64,000 bases of DNA, from assembly GCF_014836595.1 (NCBI RefSeq), contig NZ_JACSQO010000009.1:124001-188000 (forward strand), read 5' to 3'. The stretch is from Psychrobacillus faecigallinarum. Lineage in GTDB: Bacteria > Bacillota > Bacilli > Bacillales_A > Planococcaceae. Of this stretch, positions 7,938-16,534 are shown one piece after another. The position numbers and the translations under genes are program-made. The notes under the pieces were generated by a model. It was not told the origin of the DNA. It worked only from the letters and a program-made list of their open reading frames with translations, and did no database searches. The first letter of the stretch is position 1. The number at the start of each line of letters is the position of its first letter.

Positions 7938-8407
7938 GCTATACACTTCAACCAATGACTCAAAATCAGGCAAATGTTATTGCCTATAGCTGGCATTATG
8001 AGGAACCATATTCCTTTTATGATATGGAGGCTGATAAAGAAGATTTAGAAGAATTTCTAAATCCGATAAGCCGCGGTGATTCTTATTTTGTCGTTTTGGA
8101 GCATGATGAAATCATCGGCTTCTTTAGCTTTACTTCCGTATCCCCTGGGGAAATTGATATTGGACTAGGCATGCGTCCAGATTTAACGGGTAGGGGAAGA
8201 GGGTTAGATTTTTTGCAAGCAGGCATGCAGTTTGCACTAAATAGATTTCAACCGACAATCATTACTTTATCTGTCGCTGCCTTTAACAAGCGAGCTATAG
8301 GTACCTATAAGAAAATAGGCTTTGAAAAGGTTAGTAATTTTTTACAAGATACTAACGGAGGAAGCTATGAATTTGTCAAAATGATTTATAAAACAGCCAA
8401 GGAGTAA
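7934..8407 (+). CDS. GNAT family N-acetyltransferase
   Basis: 157 aa, starting at TTG in the sequence GTGCTTGAGC, with AGAGGGGAG upstream. Motif A is EIDIGLGMRPDLTGRGRGLDFLQAGMQFA at about residues 77-105 (G.G.G pattern TGRGRG), and the C-terminal block is AFNKRAIGTYKKIGFEKV. It resembles the ribosomal-protein-Ala or general GNAT group; substrate unknown. Last gene of the plus-strand chain that begins at 5231, followed by a hairpin. Confidence 0.85.
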   Translation: MSYTLQPMTQNQANVIAYSWHYEEPYSFYDMEADKEDLEEFLNPISRGDSYFVVLEHDEIIGFFSFTSVSPGEIDIGLGMRPDLTGRGRGLDFLQAGMQFALNRFQPTIITLSVAAFNKRAIGTYKKIGFEKVSNFLQDTNGGSYEFVKMIYKTAKE

Positions 8408-8425
8408 ATCTCTTTGGCTGTTTTG
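8394..8425 (+). terminator. Probable terminator after the GNAT gene
   Basis: AGCCAAGGAG / CTCTTTGGCT stem with loop TAAAT, starting inside the end of the gene, then GTTTTG. The T-run is short, so efficiency is uncertain. Confidence 0.55.
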
Positions 8426-8460
8426 CTGTGGTTTTTCGTTGAAGTCTCACCAGTTAGCTA

Positions 8461-8997
8461 TTATTCTATTTTGAGCTTAAGAATATATAGACCGCTCCAT
8501 GCAAAAATAATAGAGGCTAGATAAAAGAGAGTACCGATAGTTAAAAAGTCGACAAGATAGCCGGTGGCAATTACGGCTACTGCTGCAGCGATAGAGGTCC
8601 AAATATGGTACGTACCAATTTCTTTTCCAGCAGATTCTTTTTTTACATTCCGAGCAAGTACTGTTTTTTCAGAGTTCTTCTGAACAGCGCCTAATATTCC
8701 CATAAAAATTTGAAGCATATATACATGCCATATCTCGTAGGCTAATGGGAAAATTAACAAAATAACAGCCATTCCCCATGAATAGAGAATAAGCAAAAGC
8801 TTATCACCAATTTTATCTGCAAGTTTACCGACAAATGGATAGGTTAATGCTGCAGTAAGAGCAAATAATCCATAAGCCCAGCCGAACTGAGAATAGCTTC
8901 TTCCAACATTGTTTAATAGAAGAACATAAAAAGGAAAGATCATACTGGATGCCATTCCGATGATGCCTTGGTAGAGGATGAATTTTTTGTATTTCAT
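8461..8997 (-). CDS. Half-size MFS transporter-like protein
   Basis: 178 aa with six hydrophobic helices, about half of a normal 12-helix MFS protein. The loop between helices 2 and 3 is GKLADKIGDKLLL, which matches the MFS motif A (G.laDr.Grr). The frame ends cleanly with IEstop and the gene has its own ribosome binding site (AAGGAG), so it looks like an intended short gene rather than a fresh frameshift; homodimerisation would be needed for transport. The start overlaps the stop of the FAD oxidase gene (ATGA type), so the two are cotranscribed. Substrate unknown. An ancient truncation is the alternative. Confidence 0.7.
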   Translation of the reverse strand: MKYKKFILYQGIIGMASSMIFPFYVLLLNNVGRSYSQFGWAYGLFALTAALTYPFVGKLADKIGDKLLLILYSWGMAVILLIFPLAYEIWHVYMLQIFMGILGAVQKNSEKTVLARNVKKESAGKEIGTYHIWTSIAAAVAVIATGYLVDFLTIGTLFYLASIIFAWSGLYILKLKIE

Positions 8998-10430
8998 TGG
9001 TGGTACTCCTTATAGAACATATTCATAAATTTATTTTCAGGGTCATATTTTTCTTTCATATAAAAAAACTCTTCTGTTCTCGGATAGGCTTCTATTAGTT
9101 GTTCCCTTGTTGGGAAATGATAATAGGGTAAATAATAGCTTCCATCATGAGCTAAAGTAATATCAATAATACTTCGAACGACGCGTGTCGTTTCCTGCAT
9201 ACTTTCCTCGTCTGTTCCCTGATTAACCAACAGGACAAGTGCGAACATATCATCCTTTGAGTAGGACATGACAGCCTCTTCGTTTTTCTTCACGTAACGA
9301 ATAGTAATATTAAGAAGGTTAAAATCTTGTTCATCCTTTAAAATATCTCTCAAATCTTCGATATAGGTGCTAAACTCATCTATTGGTATAAAATATTCCT
9401 GTAATACTTCCGTTTTGCTATGGTTATCATACTCCATAAATGCCGACTCAGAGCGCATAACGTTGTTTCTGGAAATATACGTATCCTCTAATTTTTGGTT
9501 ATACGATTCTTGAGTATTCCAAAATATATTCTTACCCCAGTCATTTATTCGGGAGAGACCCAGGAAAAACTTAGGGATCGCAATTATTGTTTCTCTTTTT
9601 AACTTTGAATGGCTTTCCAGTAATGATTGATTGTCTGCTAAGTAGTAATCAGTTACATACATATCCTCTAAAAAATTATTGGGTGCAACAGAAATTCTGG
9701 CTAAATGCATTTTGACACGTTTATCCTGTAAAATTTGTTCACGGAAATAGGAGCTGTATTCATCAAAGGCAAAGGAATTGGTACGTATTTGATACAGCTC
9801 ATCATCCGTTAAATGCAATGTAACGTCCAAAATGATTCCAAATAATCCGTAACCCCCTATAACCAAAGGAAAAAGTTCAGCGTTTTCTTTTCGGCTAACA
9901 TGAAGAATTTCCCCATCAGCATTCAGTAGTCGGATAGATTCAACTGTATCGATTAAGGAGGTATACTCAATATTCCTTCCATGAACATTTACGCTCAATG
10001 AACCTCCAACAGTAAAAATATTCTGAGACTGGCTGACCTTAAGAGAGAGCCCATAGGGATTGATATAGGATTGAATATCTGCCCATGTTACTCCACTTTG
10101 AACTGTTATCATTTTGTTTTTTTCATCTAGCTCTAGTATTTTGTTATACCCCTTCATATCTAGTAAAATCCCATTCGGATATAAGGTTTGTCCCCCTTGG
10201 CTATGCTGCATACCTGCAATAGAAATAGTTTCTTTATTGTGGCTCGCTTCTTGCACAATTCTTTGAATATCCTCTACTTTCCTAGTAGATTCAATTGACT
10301 TCATTTTGACTGGCAATAAACCCCCAGAATCTTCAACGAGTTGGGTAGCTTGTTTTGTTTGAAAAAGTGTGTAAGATGCGACGAACAAAACTATGTAAAT
10401 GACACTAAAAAGGATACGAGATTTATTAAT
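8994..10430 (-). CDS. FAD-binding oxidoreductase (VAO/PCMH family), membrane-anchored
   Basis: About 478 aa. The FAD-binding region begins with VEDIQRIVQEASHNKETISIAGMQHSQGGQTLYPNG and continues with KMITVQSGVTWADIQSYINPYGLSLKVSQSQNIFTVGGSLSVNVHGR, the classic PCMH-type fold; the C-terminus YPRTEEFFYMKEKYDPENKFMNMFY is typical of lactone or sugar-acid oxidases. There is no ATG or GTG at the 5' end. AGGAGG precedes in-frame ATC and ATT codons (10428-10433), and starting there adds the residues that complete an N-terminal membrane helix. I therefore place the start at ATT 10428-10430. A TTG at 10386-10388 would cut the helix. Operon with the half-MFS gene. Confidence 0.8.
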   Translation of the reverse strand: MNKSRILFSVIYIVLFVASYTLFQTKQATQLVEDSGGLLPVKMKSIESTRKVEDIQRIVQEASHNKETISIAGMQHSQGGQTLYPNGILLDMKGYNKILELDEKNKMITVQSGVTWADIQSYINPYGLSLKVSQSQNIFTVGGSLSVNVHGRNIEYTSLIDTVESIRLLNADGEILHVSRKENAELFPLVIGGYGLFGIILDVTLHLTDDELYQIRTNSFAFDEYSSYFREQILQDKRVKMHLARISVAPNNFLEDMYVTDYYLADNQSLLESHSKLKRETIIAIPKFFLGLSRINDWGKNIFWNTQESYNQKLEDTYISRNNVMRSESAFMEYDNHSKTEVLQEYFIPIDEFSTYIEDLRDILKDEQDFNLLNITIRYVKKNEEAVMSYSKDDMFALVLLVNQGTDEESMQETTRVVRSIIDITLAHDGSYYLPYYHFPTREQLIEAYPRTEEFFYMKEKYDPENKFMNMFYKEYHQ

Positions 10431-10450
10431 GATTTTTCTCCTCCTAATAT

Positions 10451-10492
10451 AGATAAAAAAGAGATAGTGCCATTAAGACAATATCCCTTTTG
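10451..10492 (-). terminator. Terminator after the enoyl-CoA hydratase gene
   Basis: On the minus strand a GGGATA / TATCTC-type stem of about nine pairs with one mismatch is followed by TTTTTT. It separates the hydratase gene from the FAD oxidase operon. Confidence 0.65.
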
Positions 10493-10497
10493 TTGTA

Positions 10498-11274
10498 TTA
10501 TTTCCCCTTAAAAACAGGCTTTCTTTTTTCGTTAAATGCATTTAATGCCTCTACACGATCCTCGGTTGGAATAGTGACCTCATAAGCCTTACGTTCAATT
10601 TGTAAGCCGGTTTGTAAATCTACGTTCATTCCTTTTTTTACGGCAAATTTCGCTTGCTGAAGTGCTACAGGGCCATTTGCAAGGATAAGGGCTGCGAAGC
10701 TCTCGGTTTCCTGCTTTAACGTTTCACGACTAGCAACTTTAGTTAAAAGTCCATATGTGAATGCTTCATGTGCTGTTAATCTCTTAGCTGTTAAGATAAG
10801 CTCCAGCGCCTTTGACTCTCCAATTAAACGTGGCAAACGCTGTGTCCCACCAGCCCCAGGAATGATGGCCAAGCTTGTTTCCGTTAGTCCCATTAGAATG
10901 TCATCTGCTGCAATCCGGAAATCACATGCAAGTGCCAGCTCAGTACCACCTCCAAAAGCATAACCATTTAACATGGCAATGGTTGGCTGTGGCAGGTTTT
11001 CAATCATAGAAAATACTTCACCTATTTTATATATATTTCGCTTTACTCGTTGCTCTGTTAATGTTCGACGCTCTTTTAAGTCAGCCCCAACACTAAAGGA
11101 CTTTTCGCCAGAGCCTGTAAAGATTACTAGTCTAATGTCAGGATTAATGCGAATGGATTCGGCTATTTCACCAAGCTCGCGTAGCATGTCGTAATTGAAT
11201 GCATTCAATGCCTCGGGTCTATTTAATGTCACATATCCAATATTACCTTGTTGTTCATAAGCAATGGTTTCCAT
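10498..11274 (-). CDS. Enoyl-CoA hydratase/isomerase family protein
   Basis: 258 aa, the usual crotonase length. It shows the oxyanion-hole segment SFSVGADLKE (about 59-68), the GYAFGGGTELALACD block with the first catalytic Glu at residue 112, and GLTETSLAIIPGAGGTQRLPR with the second Glu at 132. Both glutamates needed for hydratase activity are therefore present. The C-terminal RVEALNAFNEKRKPVFKGK is typical. It would hydrate enoyl-CoA in fatty-acid or branched-chain acyl-CoA breakdown. It stands alone, divergent from the EAL-HDOD gene, with no neighbouring beta-oxidation genes, so the exact substrate cannot be assigned. Confidence 0.9.
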   Translation of the reverse strand: METIAYEQQGNIGYVTLNRPEALNAFNYDMLRELGEIAESIRINPDIRLVIFTGSGEKSFSVGADLKERRTLTEQRVKRNIYKIGEVFSMIENLPQPTIAMLNGYAFGGGTELALACDFRIAADDILMGLTETSLAIIPGAGGTQRLPRLIGESKALELILTAKRLTAHEAFTYGLLTKVASRETLKQETESFAALILANGPVALQQAKFAVKKGMNVDLQTGLQIERKAYEVTIPTEDRVEALNAFNEKRKPVFKGK

Positions 11275-11425
11275 TATATCTCCCCCTAAAATACGATAAG
11301 TTCCTCATATCTTAACATATCATTTTATGATTATTCTGTCACTAAAGGAAAAAATAGGTCGTTTTTCCTTACTTTTTTTGATACAATAGTTATAAATTAC
11401 ATTTCTTAGAACAAGAGGAATTAAA

Positions 11426-12658
11426 ATGGATATCTTTATTGCAAGACAGCCAATTTTTAATATAAACGAATCGTTATTCGGTTTTGAATTGTTATATAGA
11501 AACAACGAAGACAATTCTTTCCCAGAAGTGGATGCAGATATGGCTACTATTGATGTACTAACGCATTCATTTCTTACTATAGGTATAAATGAGCTTGCAG
11601 GTGATAAGCTATGCTTTATCAACTTTACTGAAAATCTTCTCGATAAGGAAGTTTTAAAAAGATTTCCTTCCAACAGAATTGTGGTGGAGATTTTAGAGGA
11701 CATTATAATTACGCCAAGTATTATACAAAATATTAGACAGATAAAAGCAATGGGCTTTCTCTTGGCATTAGATGATTTTGTACTAAAAAATAATGTTCTT
11801 TACTATGAAGAATTATTTAGTATTGTTAACTTCATCAAAATAGACTTTCTTTCTAGCTCAATAGAGGAGCGAAATGCTGTTGAAAAGATTGTTCAAACTA
11901 ATTATCCTCATATAGTTTTGCTTGCAGAGAAGATTGAAACCCGTATCGATTTCTATGAGGCAAAGGCAGCAGGCTATAAATTGTTTCAAGGCTACTTTTT
12001 TGCCAAACCTGAAATCATTAAGTCCACGGAGATTCCAGGTAATATAATGCAGTATTTGAGACTGATTAGTCTTTTGCGCAATGAGGAAGCCACTTTGGAT
12101 GAAATAGCTATTGAAATTGAACGTGATGTTTCTTTGACCTTTAAGGTGCTTAAATTGATTAATTCATCAGCTATTAAAACTCGCTCCAAGGTTCGCTCGA
12201 TCAAGCAGGGTGTATTGATGCTCGGGCTTGAGGAAATCAATCATTGGATTCATGTATTAATGCTACGTGAAGCACATAACACACATAACGGAGACGGACT
12301 AGCTATTATAGAGGCATCCTTGTTTAGAGCGAAATTTTGTGAGCTGTTAGCGAAAGAAAAGCGTCTACATAATTCCTCTGAATATTTATTGGTAGGGATG
12401 TTCTCCTTAATGGATACATTATTGCATAGAGAAATGGAGCAACTAGTAAGAGAATTACCTCTTTCAGATGAAGTAGCAGCGACTCTGTCTGGTACTAAAA
12501 CAGACCTGACGGCTTTCTTAGACTTAACAATTGCTTATGACGAGGTACGCTGGACTGATATGTTTGATGGTGCTGAGACAATCGGTATTGATTTCTCCTC
12601 ACTTAATAACTTTTATAAGGAGGCCCGTCGGTGGGCTTCTGAAATAGTTACTCAATAA
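11426..12658 (+). CDS. EAL-HDOD domain signalling protein (YuxH-like)
   Basis: 410 aa. Residues 1-200 form an EAL-type barrel, opening with IFIARQPIFNINESLFGFELLYRN, but the catalytic ExL signature and metal ligands of active c-di-GMP phosphodiesterases are replaced (FGFELLYR in place of EALLR, no DDFG), so it is probably not an active phosphodiesterase. Residues 205-400 form an HDOD domain (EIERDVSLTFKVLKLINS, then GVLMLGLEEINHWIHVLML). B. subtilis YuxH has the same arrangement. It likely serves as a signalling scaffold. RBS AAGAGGAATT precedes ATG. A terminator follows directly. Confidence 0.88.
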   Translation: MDIFIARQPIFNINESLFGFELLYRNNEDNSFPEVDADMATIDVLTHSFLTIGINELAGDKLCFINFTENLLDKEVLKRFPSNRIVVEILEDIIITPSIIQNIRQIKAMGFLLALDDFVLKNNVLYYEELFSIVNFIKIDFLSSSIEERNAVEKIVQTNYPHIVLLAEKIETRIDFYEAKAAGYKLFQGYFFAKPEIIKSTEIPGNIMQYLRLISLLRNEEATLDEIAIEIERDVSLTFKVLKLINSSAIKTRSKVRSIKQGVLMLGLEEINHWIHVLMLREAHNTHNGDGLAIIEASLFRAKFCELLAKEKRLHNSSEYLLVGMFSLMDTLLHREMEQLVRELPLSDEVAATLSGTKTDLTAFLDLTIAYDEVRWTDMFDGAETIGIDFSSLNNFYKEARRWASEIVTQ

Positions 12659-12663
12659 TACTA

Positions 12664-12692
12664 CTGCCAATTTTCGGATTGGCAGTTTTTTT
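12664..12692 (+). terminator. Rho-independent terminator after the EAL-HDOD gene
   Basis: Perfect 8-bp stem CTGCCAAT / ATTGGCAG, loop TTTCGG, then seven T. Confidence 0.92.
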
Positions 12693-12779
12693 ATTGAATT
12701 TCTTTTCTTTCCATTGCATTTTCTTTGATAAGTTGTAATATAATAAGAACAAGTGTTCTTAAAAAGAAAGGTGATTAAG

Positions 12780-13133
12780 ATGCCATTAATACCTGAAGAG
12801 GCGATTCCTTATTTTGAAAATATGATTTATCTTCCTATGGTATTTACCATCTTGGAAAAGGATCGGACGATTTTTGAAAAGGCTCCCTTCAAATTAAACA
12901 GACCATATATAAACATTGTCGAAGAAGCAGTGAAGCAGGTACAAAAAGAGTTAAAAGACACACATATTTACATGAGGAGGCATAGTATGAAAGTGCTCCG
13001 AGGAGAAGGAGATGATATGTTCACAGAATATGTATTTTTTCATGGTGGCTACGAGGAGCATCGACGTTATTTGAATGTCCGTCTTCGTAACCGCGTAGAA
13101 GAACTACTTACAATGTACTTAACCATTTCCTAA
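12780..13133 (+). CDS. Small cytoplasmic protein resembling Bacillus YhjD
   Basis: 117 aa from the ATG after AAAGAAAGGTG; an in-frame upstream ATG at 12753 lacks a site. Features are the opening IPEEAIPYFENMIYLPMVFTILEKDRTIFE, then FKLNRPYINIVEEAVKQVQKEL and FTEYVFFHGGYEEHRRYLNVRLRNRVEELL. The pattern (a helix, 'KRPY', 'EY.f...GYeE....fn.rlRN') reminds me of B. subtilis YhjD, whose role is unknown. Its stop overlaps by 4 bp the stop of the convergent comK gene, which leaves no room for a terminator between the two. Confidence 0.7.
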   Translation: MPLIPEEAIPYFENMIYLPMVFTILEKDRTIFEKAPFKLNRPYINIVEEAVKQVQKELKDTHIYMRRHSMKVLRGEGDDMFTEYVFFHGGYEEHRRYLNVRLRNRVEELLTMYLTIS

Positions 13134-13672
13134 TCGATTGGTAATGTTTTTCGAACTGCATGTCTGGAAGTTATAAAACCGTGGTTTAAAAGATGGCTCA
13201 TTCTTTTAAGAAAATGGGTACTTAAAATATTGGAATAGGCAATCTGACGGCTGATAGTATTCGTAGAAACAGGAACATCAATTGTGTCACCGTTCGGTAA
13301 GACGATAGTAGAGCCTTTTTGAGTAGGGTAGAATGCTTCAATTGCTTGAAAGGAAAACCAGATATTTAAATCAGATTTAGGAGAAAGGATAGGAAGCAAA
13401 ATACAAGGTGAACCATAGTCATGCGCAAGTACAATTGGAAGCTTAAAGTAGTTACCAATGGTTTCTCGAGACAAATTTACAGCATGTTGAAAGGAAGAAC
13501 CGTAGAAAGCACAGGAGTAGCGAACAATTTCATATGGCTTTTTACTTACAATGAAAGACTCGCCAGAAAAATTAATAACTTTCGTGTAAACTTTGTTATT
13601 TACTACTAAAGGTTGAAGGGACGCTGTTTCAAAGGAAATAAGATGGGATTTATTCTCATATTTTTTTGCCAG
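13130..13672 (-). CDS. comK: Competence transcription factor ComK, full length with CTG start
   Basis: Translating back from the obvious C-terminal part gives 180 residues from a CTG at 13670-13672 (B. subtilis ComK: 192). Family blocks in order: SFETASLQPLVV, ESFIVSKKPYEIVRYSCAFYGSS (the 'RSCRFFGSSY' block), SPCILLPILSP, IWFSFQAIEAF, and STIVLPNGDTIDVPVS. AAGGAG lies 9 nt before CTG, an in-frame TGA comes three codons upstream, and no ATG, GTG or TTG occurs before residue 67. ComK activates DNA-uptake and recombination genes and its own gene. It is convergent with the YhjD-like gene. The upstream region is very AT-rich, as expected for ComK boxes, though I cannot define one. Confidence 0.85.
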   Translation of the reverse strand: MAKKYENKSHLISFETASLQPLVVNNKVYTKVINFSGESFIVSKKPYEIVRYSCAFYGSSFQHAVNLSRETIGNYFKLPIVLAHDYGSPCILLPILSPKSDLNIWFSFQAIEAFYPTQKGSTIVLPNGDTIDVPVSTNTISRQIAYSNILSTHFLKRMSHLLNHGFITSRHAVRKTLPID

Positions 13673-13851
13673 AAAATTTCACTCCTTAGTATAATATAAT
13701 TTAAATTATAGCTAAATTTGGAAATAAATCAAGTTAATATATCTAATTATTAAAATATTTTATGTTTACTATATAATCTAAATTTTCTTAAAATGATTGC
13801 AAGTAGCCTTTAGCTTTTATATAATATAAAAAAGGCATCGGGGTGATTATA

Positions 13852-14082
13852 ATGGACAAACAATATTCATATACAGATTTTATGAAAGCAATGGGACAAA
13901 CAGGAAAAGAAAGCTCCGCAGAAAAATTGTTAAACGAAATTTATCTTGATATGTTTTTAAATGTTGTCCACCGGGAGCAAAGGAGTTATCGATTACTAGA
14001 GTTGATAGATGAGGCGTTGGATCGTAAGGACAGAAAAGCATTTAACGAATATACAAATGTTTTGCTCCAACTAAAGAGTTAA
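13852..14082 (+). CDS. IDEAL domain protein
   Basis: The 76-aa product has the small C-terminal IDEAL domain: SAEKLLNEIYLDMFLNVVHREQR then LLELIDEALDRKDRKAFNEYTNVL. In the IDEAL family the motif sits in proteins such as YozD/YpiB-like, and the function of the domain is not settled. ATG is chosen because GGGGTG lies 6 nt upstream; the in-frame GTG at 13843 lies inside that site. It is divergent from comK and ends in a strong terminator, so it is monocistronic. Confidence 0.85.
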   Translation: MDKQYSYTDFMKAMGQTGKESSAEKLLNEIYLDMFLNVVHREQRSYRLLELIDEALDRKDRKAFNEYTNVLLQLKS

Positions 14083-14084
14083 AC

Positions 14085-14117
14085 AAAAGCCGCTTATGCA
14101 GAGCGGCTTTTTTTTAT
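14085..14117 (+). terminator. Rho-independent terminator after the IDEAL gene
   Basis: Stem AAAAGCCGCT / AGCGGCTTTT with loop TATGCAG, followed by a run of T. Confidence 0.92.
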
Positions 14118-14174
14118 TTATGTAGTTGAATTTAAAAATGAGTTAATTTCATAAATAGAGCTTTGCCATTTAAA

Positions 14175-14297
14175 ATGAACAAGTTTCACTTAGTTGTTTG
14201 GATGATGGTCATCGCGCAGAATGCGGAAATCAATGTAGGCAGTAAGATTCATCGTTTAAAACGATTTCTTCAAATAAATGGATTTCAATTTTTCTAA
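14175..14297 (+). other. Doubtful 40-codon reading frame upstream of uvrB
   Basis: The 430-nt gap before uvrB contains one plus-strand frame of 40 codons with protein-like composition (AQNAEINVGSKIHRLKRFLQI near the end), but no ribosome binding site. It could be the tail of a decayed gene. Apart from this and the LexA-type box, I see nothing supported in 14118-14460; a 63-codon minus-strand frame at 14230-14421 has no start signals. Confidence 0.2.
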
Positions 14298-14466
14298 GAT
14301 AGTAAGTGCTTCTTATAGACACAAAAATAAAAATTATTCCTTTACTCTTTGCCAAATTAGAATCTAATGTAGCTTTTTCTTGAAAAGAGGGTAGTAATAC
14401 AAGGAGTAATATTTTATTCAAACGTTGCTACATCAATAGTCCAACATACTCAAAATAAAAAGTTTT

Positions 14467-14480
14467 AAAACGTATGTTCG
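14467..14480 (+). promoter_or_regulatory. LexA (DinR) box upstream of uvrB
   Basis: AAAACGTATGTTCG matches the Bacillus SOS consensus CGAACNNNNGTTCG at 12 of 14 positions; the two differences are in the left arm. It lies 66 nt before the uvrB start, where SOS control of uvrBA is known in B. subtilis. Confidence 0.7.
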
Positions 14481-14545
14481 TTTTAATAGTGTTAGAAAAA
14501 TGATTATGTTACACTAAATTTATTAAGCACACGGGAGGCAAACAT

Positions 14546-16528
14546 ATGGAACAAATCTTTGATTTACAATCTCCGTATGAGCCGGCAGGGGATCAAGTAG
14601 AAGCGATTAAAGAACTAGTTAAAGGAGTAAAGAAAGGTAAAAAGCATCAAACATTACTAGGGGCCACAGGTACCGGTAAGACCTTTACTATTTCTAATGT
14701 AATTCAACAAATCAATAAGCCAACCCTTGTAATGGCCCATAACAAAACACTGGCGGGACAACTATATAGTGAGTTCAAGGAATTCTTTCCTAACAATGCA
14801 GTAGAATACTTTGTTAGTTATTATGACTACTTTCAACCAGAGGCATACGTACCACAAACAGATACTTATATAGAGAAAGATTCAAGTATAAATGAAGAAA
14901 TAGATAAATTACGACATTCTGCCACTTCCTCATTATTTGAGCGTAAGGATGTCATTATCATCGCTTCAGTTTCCTGCATATATGGTTTAGGGAATCCCGA
15001 AGAATATAGAGAGATGGTTGTGTCTTTAAGAACCGGTATGGAAATCGATAGGAATCAGCTATTAAGAAAGCTTGTAGATGTTCAATATGAACGTAATGAT
15101 ATTAATTTTACTCGTGGAACATTCCGTGTCCGTGGAGATGTAGTGGAGATATTCCCTGCTTCCCGTGATGAGAGATGTCTAAGAGTAGAATTTTTTGGTG
15201 ATGAAATAGATAGAATTCGTGAAGTAAACGCATTAACAGGAGAAATATTGGGAGAGCGTGACCATGTAGCTATTTTCCCTGCATCCCACTTCGTAACTAG
15301 GGAAGAAAAAATGAAAATAGCGATTAACAACATTCGTCAAGAACTAGAAGAACAACTAACCATCCTTCGCAGCGAGGATAAGTTGTTAGAAGCTCAGAGA
15401 TTGGAGCAACGGACCAATTATGATTTAGAAATGATGGAGGAAATGGGATTCTGCTCTGGAATAGAAAACTATTCTCGTCACTTAACATTAAGGGAAGCAG
15501 GAGCGACCCCCTATACATTATTAGATTATTTTCCAGAGGATTTCTTGCTCGTAATAGATGAAAGTCACGTTTCGTTACCTCAGGTTAGAGGAATGTATAA
15601 TGGGGATCAGGCTCGTAAATCAGTATTAGTGAATTACGGCTTCCGTTTGCCATCAGCTTTAGATAATAGACCTCTAACATTCCAGGAATTTGAGGGACAT
15701 GTAAAACAAGCAATCTATGTATCAGCAACACCGGGACCATATGAATTGGAGCATACACCAGAAATGGTTGAACAAATTATTCGCCCAACTGGTTTATTGG
15801 ATCCAGTCATTACCGTAAAACCTATTGAAGGTCAAATAGATGATTTAATCAATGAGATTTATGAAAGAACGGCAAAAAATGAACGAGTACTGATAACTAC
15901 TTTGACGAAAAAGATGTCCGAGGATTTAACGGATTATTTAAAAGAAATAGGCATTAAGGTGCAATATTTACATTCTGAGGTAAAAACCTTAGAACGAATT
16001 GAGATTATTCGAGAGCTTCGATTAGGTACTTATGATGTTTTAATCGGCATTAACCTGTTGAGAGAGGGGTTAGACTTGCCAGAGGTTTCACTAGTTGCTA
16101 TTTTGGATGCCGATAAGGAAGGATTCCTACGTTCGGAGCGTTCATTGATTCAAACGATTGGTCGAGCAGCCCGAAACTCCAACGGAGAAGTTATTATGTA
16201 TGCAGATAAAATGACAGATTCCATGAAAAAAGCAATCGATGAAACAAAGCGTCGTCGTACAATTCAAATGGAATATAACGAAAAGCATGGCATTACACCT
16301 AAAACAATTGTGAAGAAAATAAGAGAAGTAATTAGAGCCTCTCAAGTGGCTGAAGAAGAGGAAAGCTATGCACAGCAATTAACTAGTGGAAAAGTCTTAA
16401 CTAAAGAGGAAAAGGGTAAACTACTAGAAAAGCTAGAAAAAGAAATGAAAGATGCTGCAAAGGCGCTTAACTTTGAACGGGCTGCTGAATTACGTGATGC
16501 AATTCTGGAGCTCAAGCTGGAAGGATGA
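14546..16528 (+). CDS. uvrB: Excinuclease ABC subunit B
   Basis: 660 aa, the usual length. Walker A is GATGTGKT at about residues 39-46, the beta-hairpin region is [21 protein letters not shown], the DEAD-type box is VIDESH, and motif VI is QTIGRAARN. The C-terminal UVR domain ([21 protein letters not shown]) that contacts UvrC is intact. UvrB is loaded on damaged DNA by UvrA and then guides UvrC incision. GGGAGG precedes ATG. uvrA begins 6 nt downstream; the LexA-type box upstream fits damage-inducible expression. Confidence 0.98.
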   Translation: MEQIFDLQSPYEPAGDQVEAIKELVKGVKKGKKHQTLLGATGTGKTFTISNVIQQINKPTLVMAHNKTLAGQLYSEFKEFFPNNAVEYFVSYYDYFQPEAYVPQTDTYIEKDSSINEEIDKLRHSATSSLFERKDVIIIASVSCIYGLGNPEEYREMVVSLRTGMEIDRNQLLRKLVDVQYERNDINFTRGTFRVRGDVVEIFPASRDERCLRVEFFGDEIDRIREVNALTGEILGERDHVAIFPASHFVTREEKMKIAINNIRQELEEQLTILRSEDKLLEAQRLEQRTNYDLEMMEEMGFCSGIENYSRHLTLREAGATPYTLLDYFPEDFLLVIDESHVSLPQVRGMYNGDQARKSVLVNYGFRLPSALDNRPLTFQEFEGHVKQAIYVSATPGPYELEHTPEMVEQIIRPTGLLDPVITVKPIEGQIDDLINEIYERTAKNERVLITTLTKKMSEDLTDYLKEIGIKVQYLHSEVKTLERIEIIRELRLGTYDVLIGINLLREGLDLPEVSLVAILDADKEGFLRSERSLIQTIGRAARNSNGEVIMYADKMTDSMKKAIDETKRRRTIQMEYNEKHGITPKTIVKKIREVIRASQVAEEEESYAQQLTSGKVLTKEEKGKLLEKLEKEMKDAAKALNFERAAELRDAILELKLEG

Positions 16529-16534
16529 TGATTG

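Noticed and set aside
14230..14421. 63-codon minus-strand frame upstream of uvrB
   Set aside because: No ribosome binding site, AT-rich composition, no recognisable motif.
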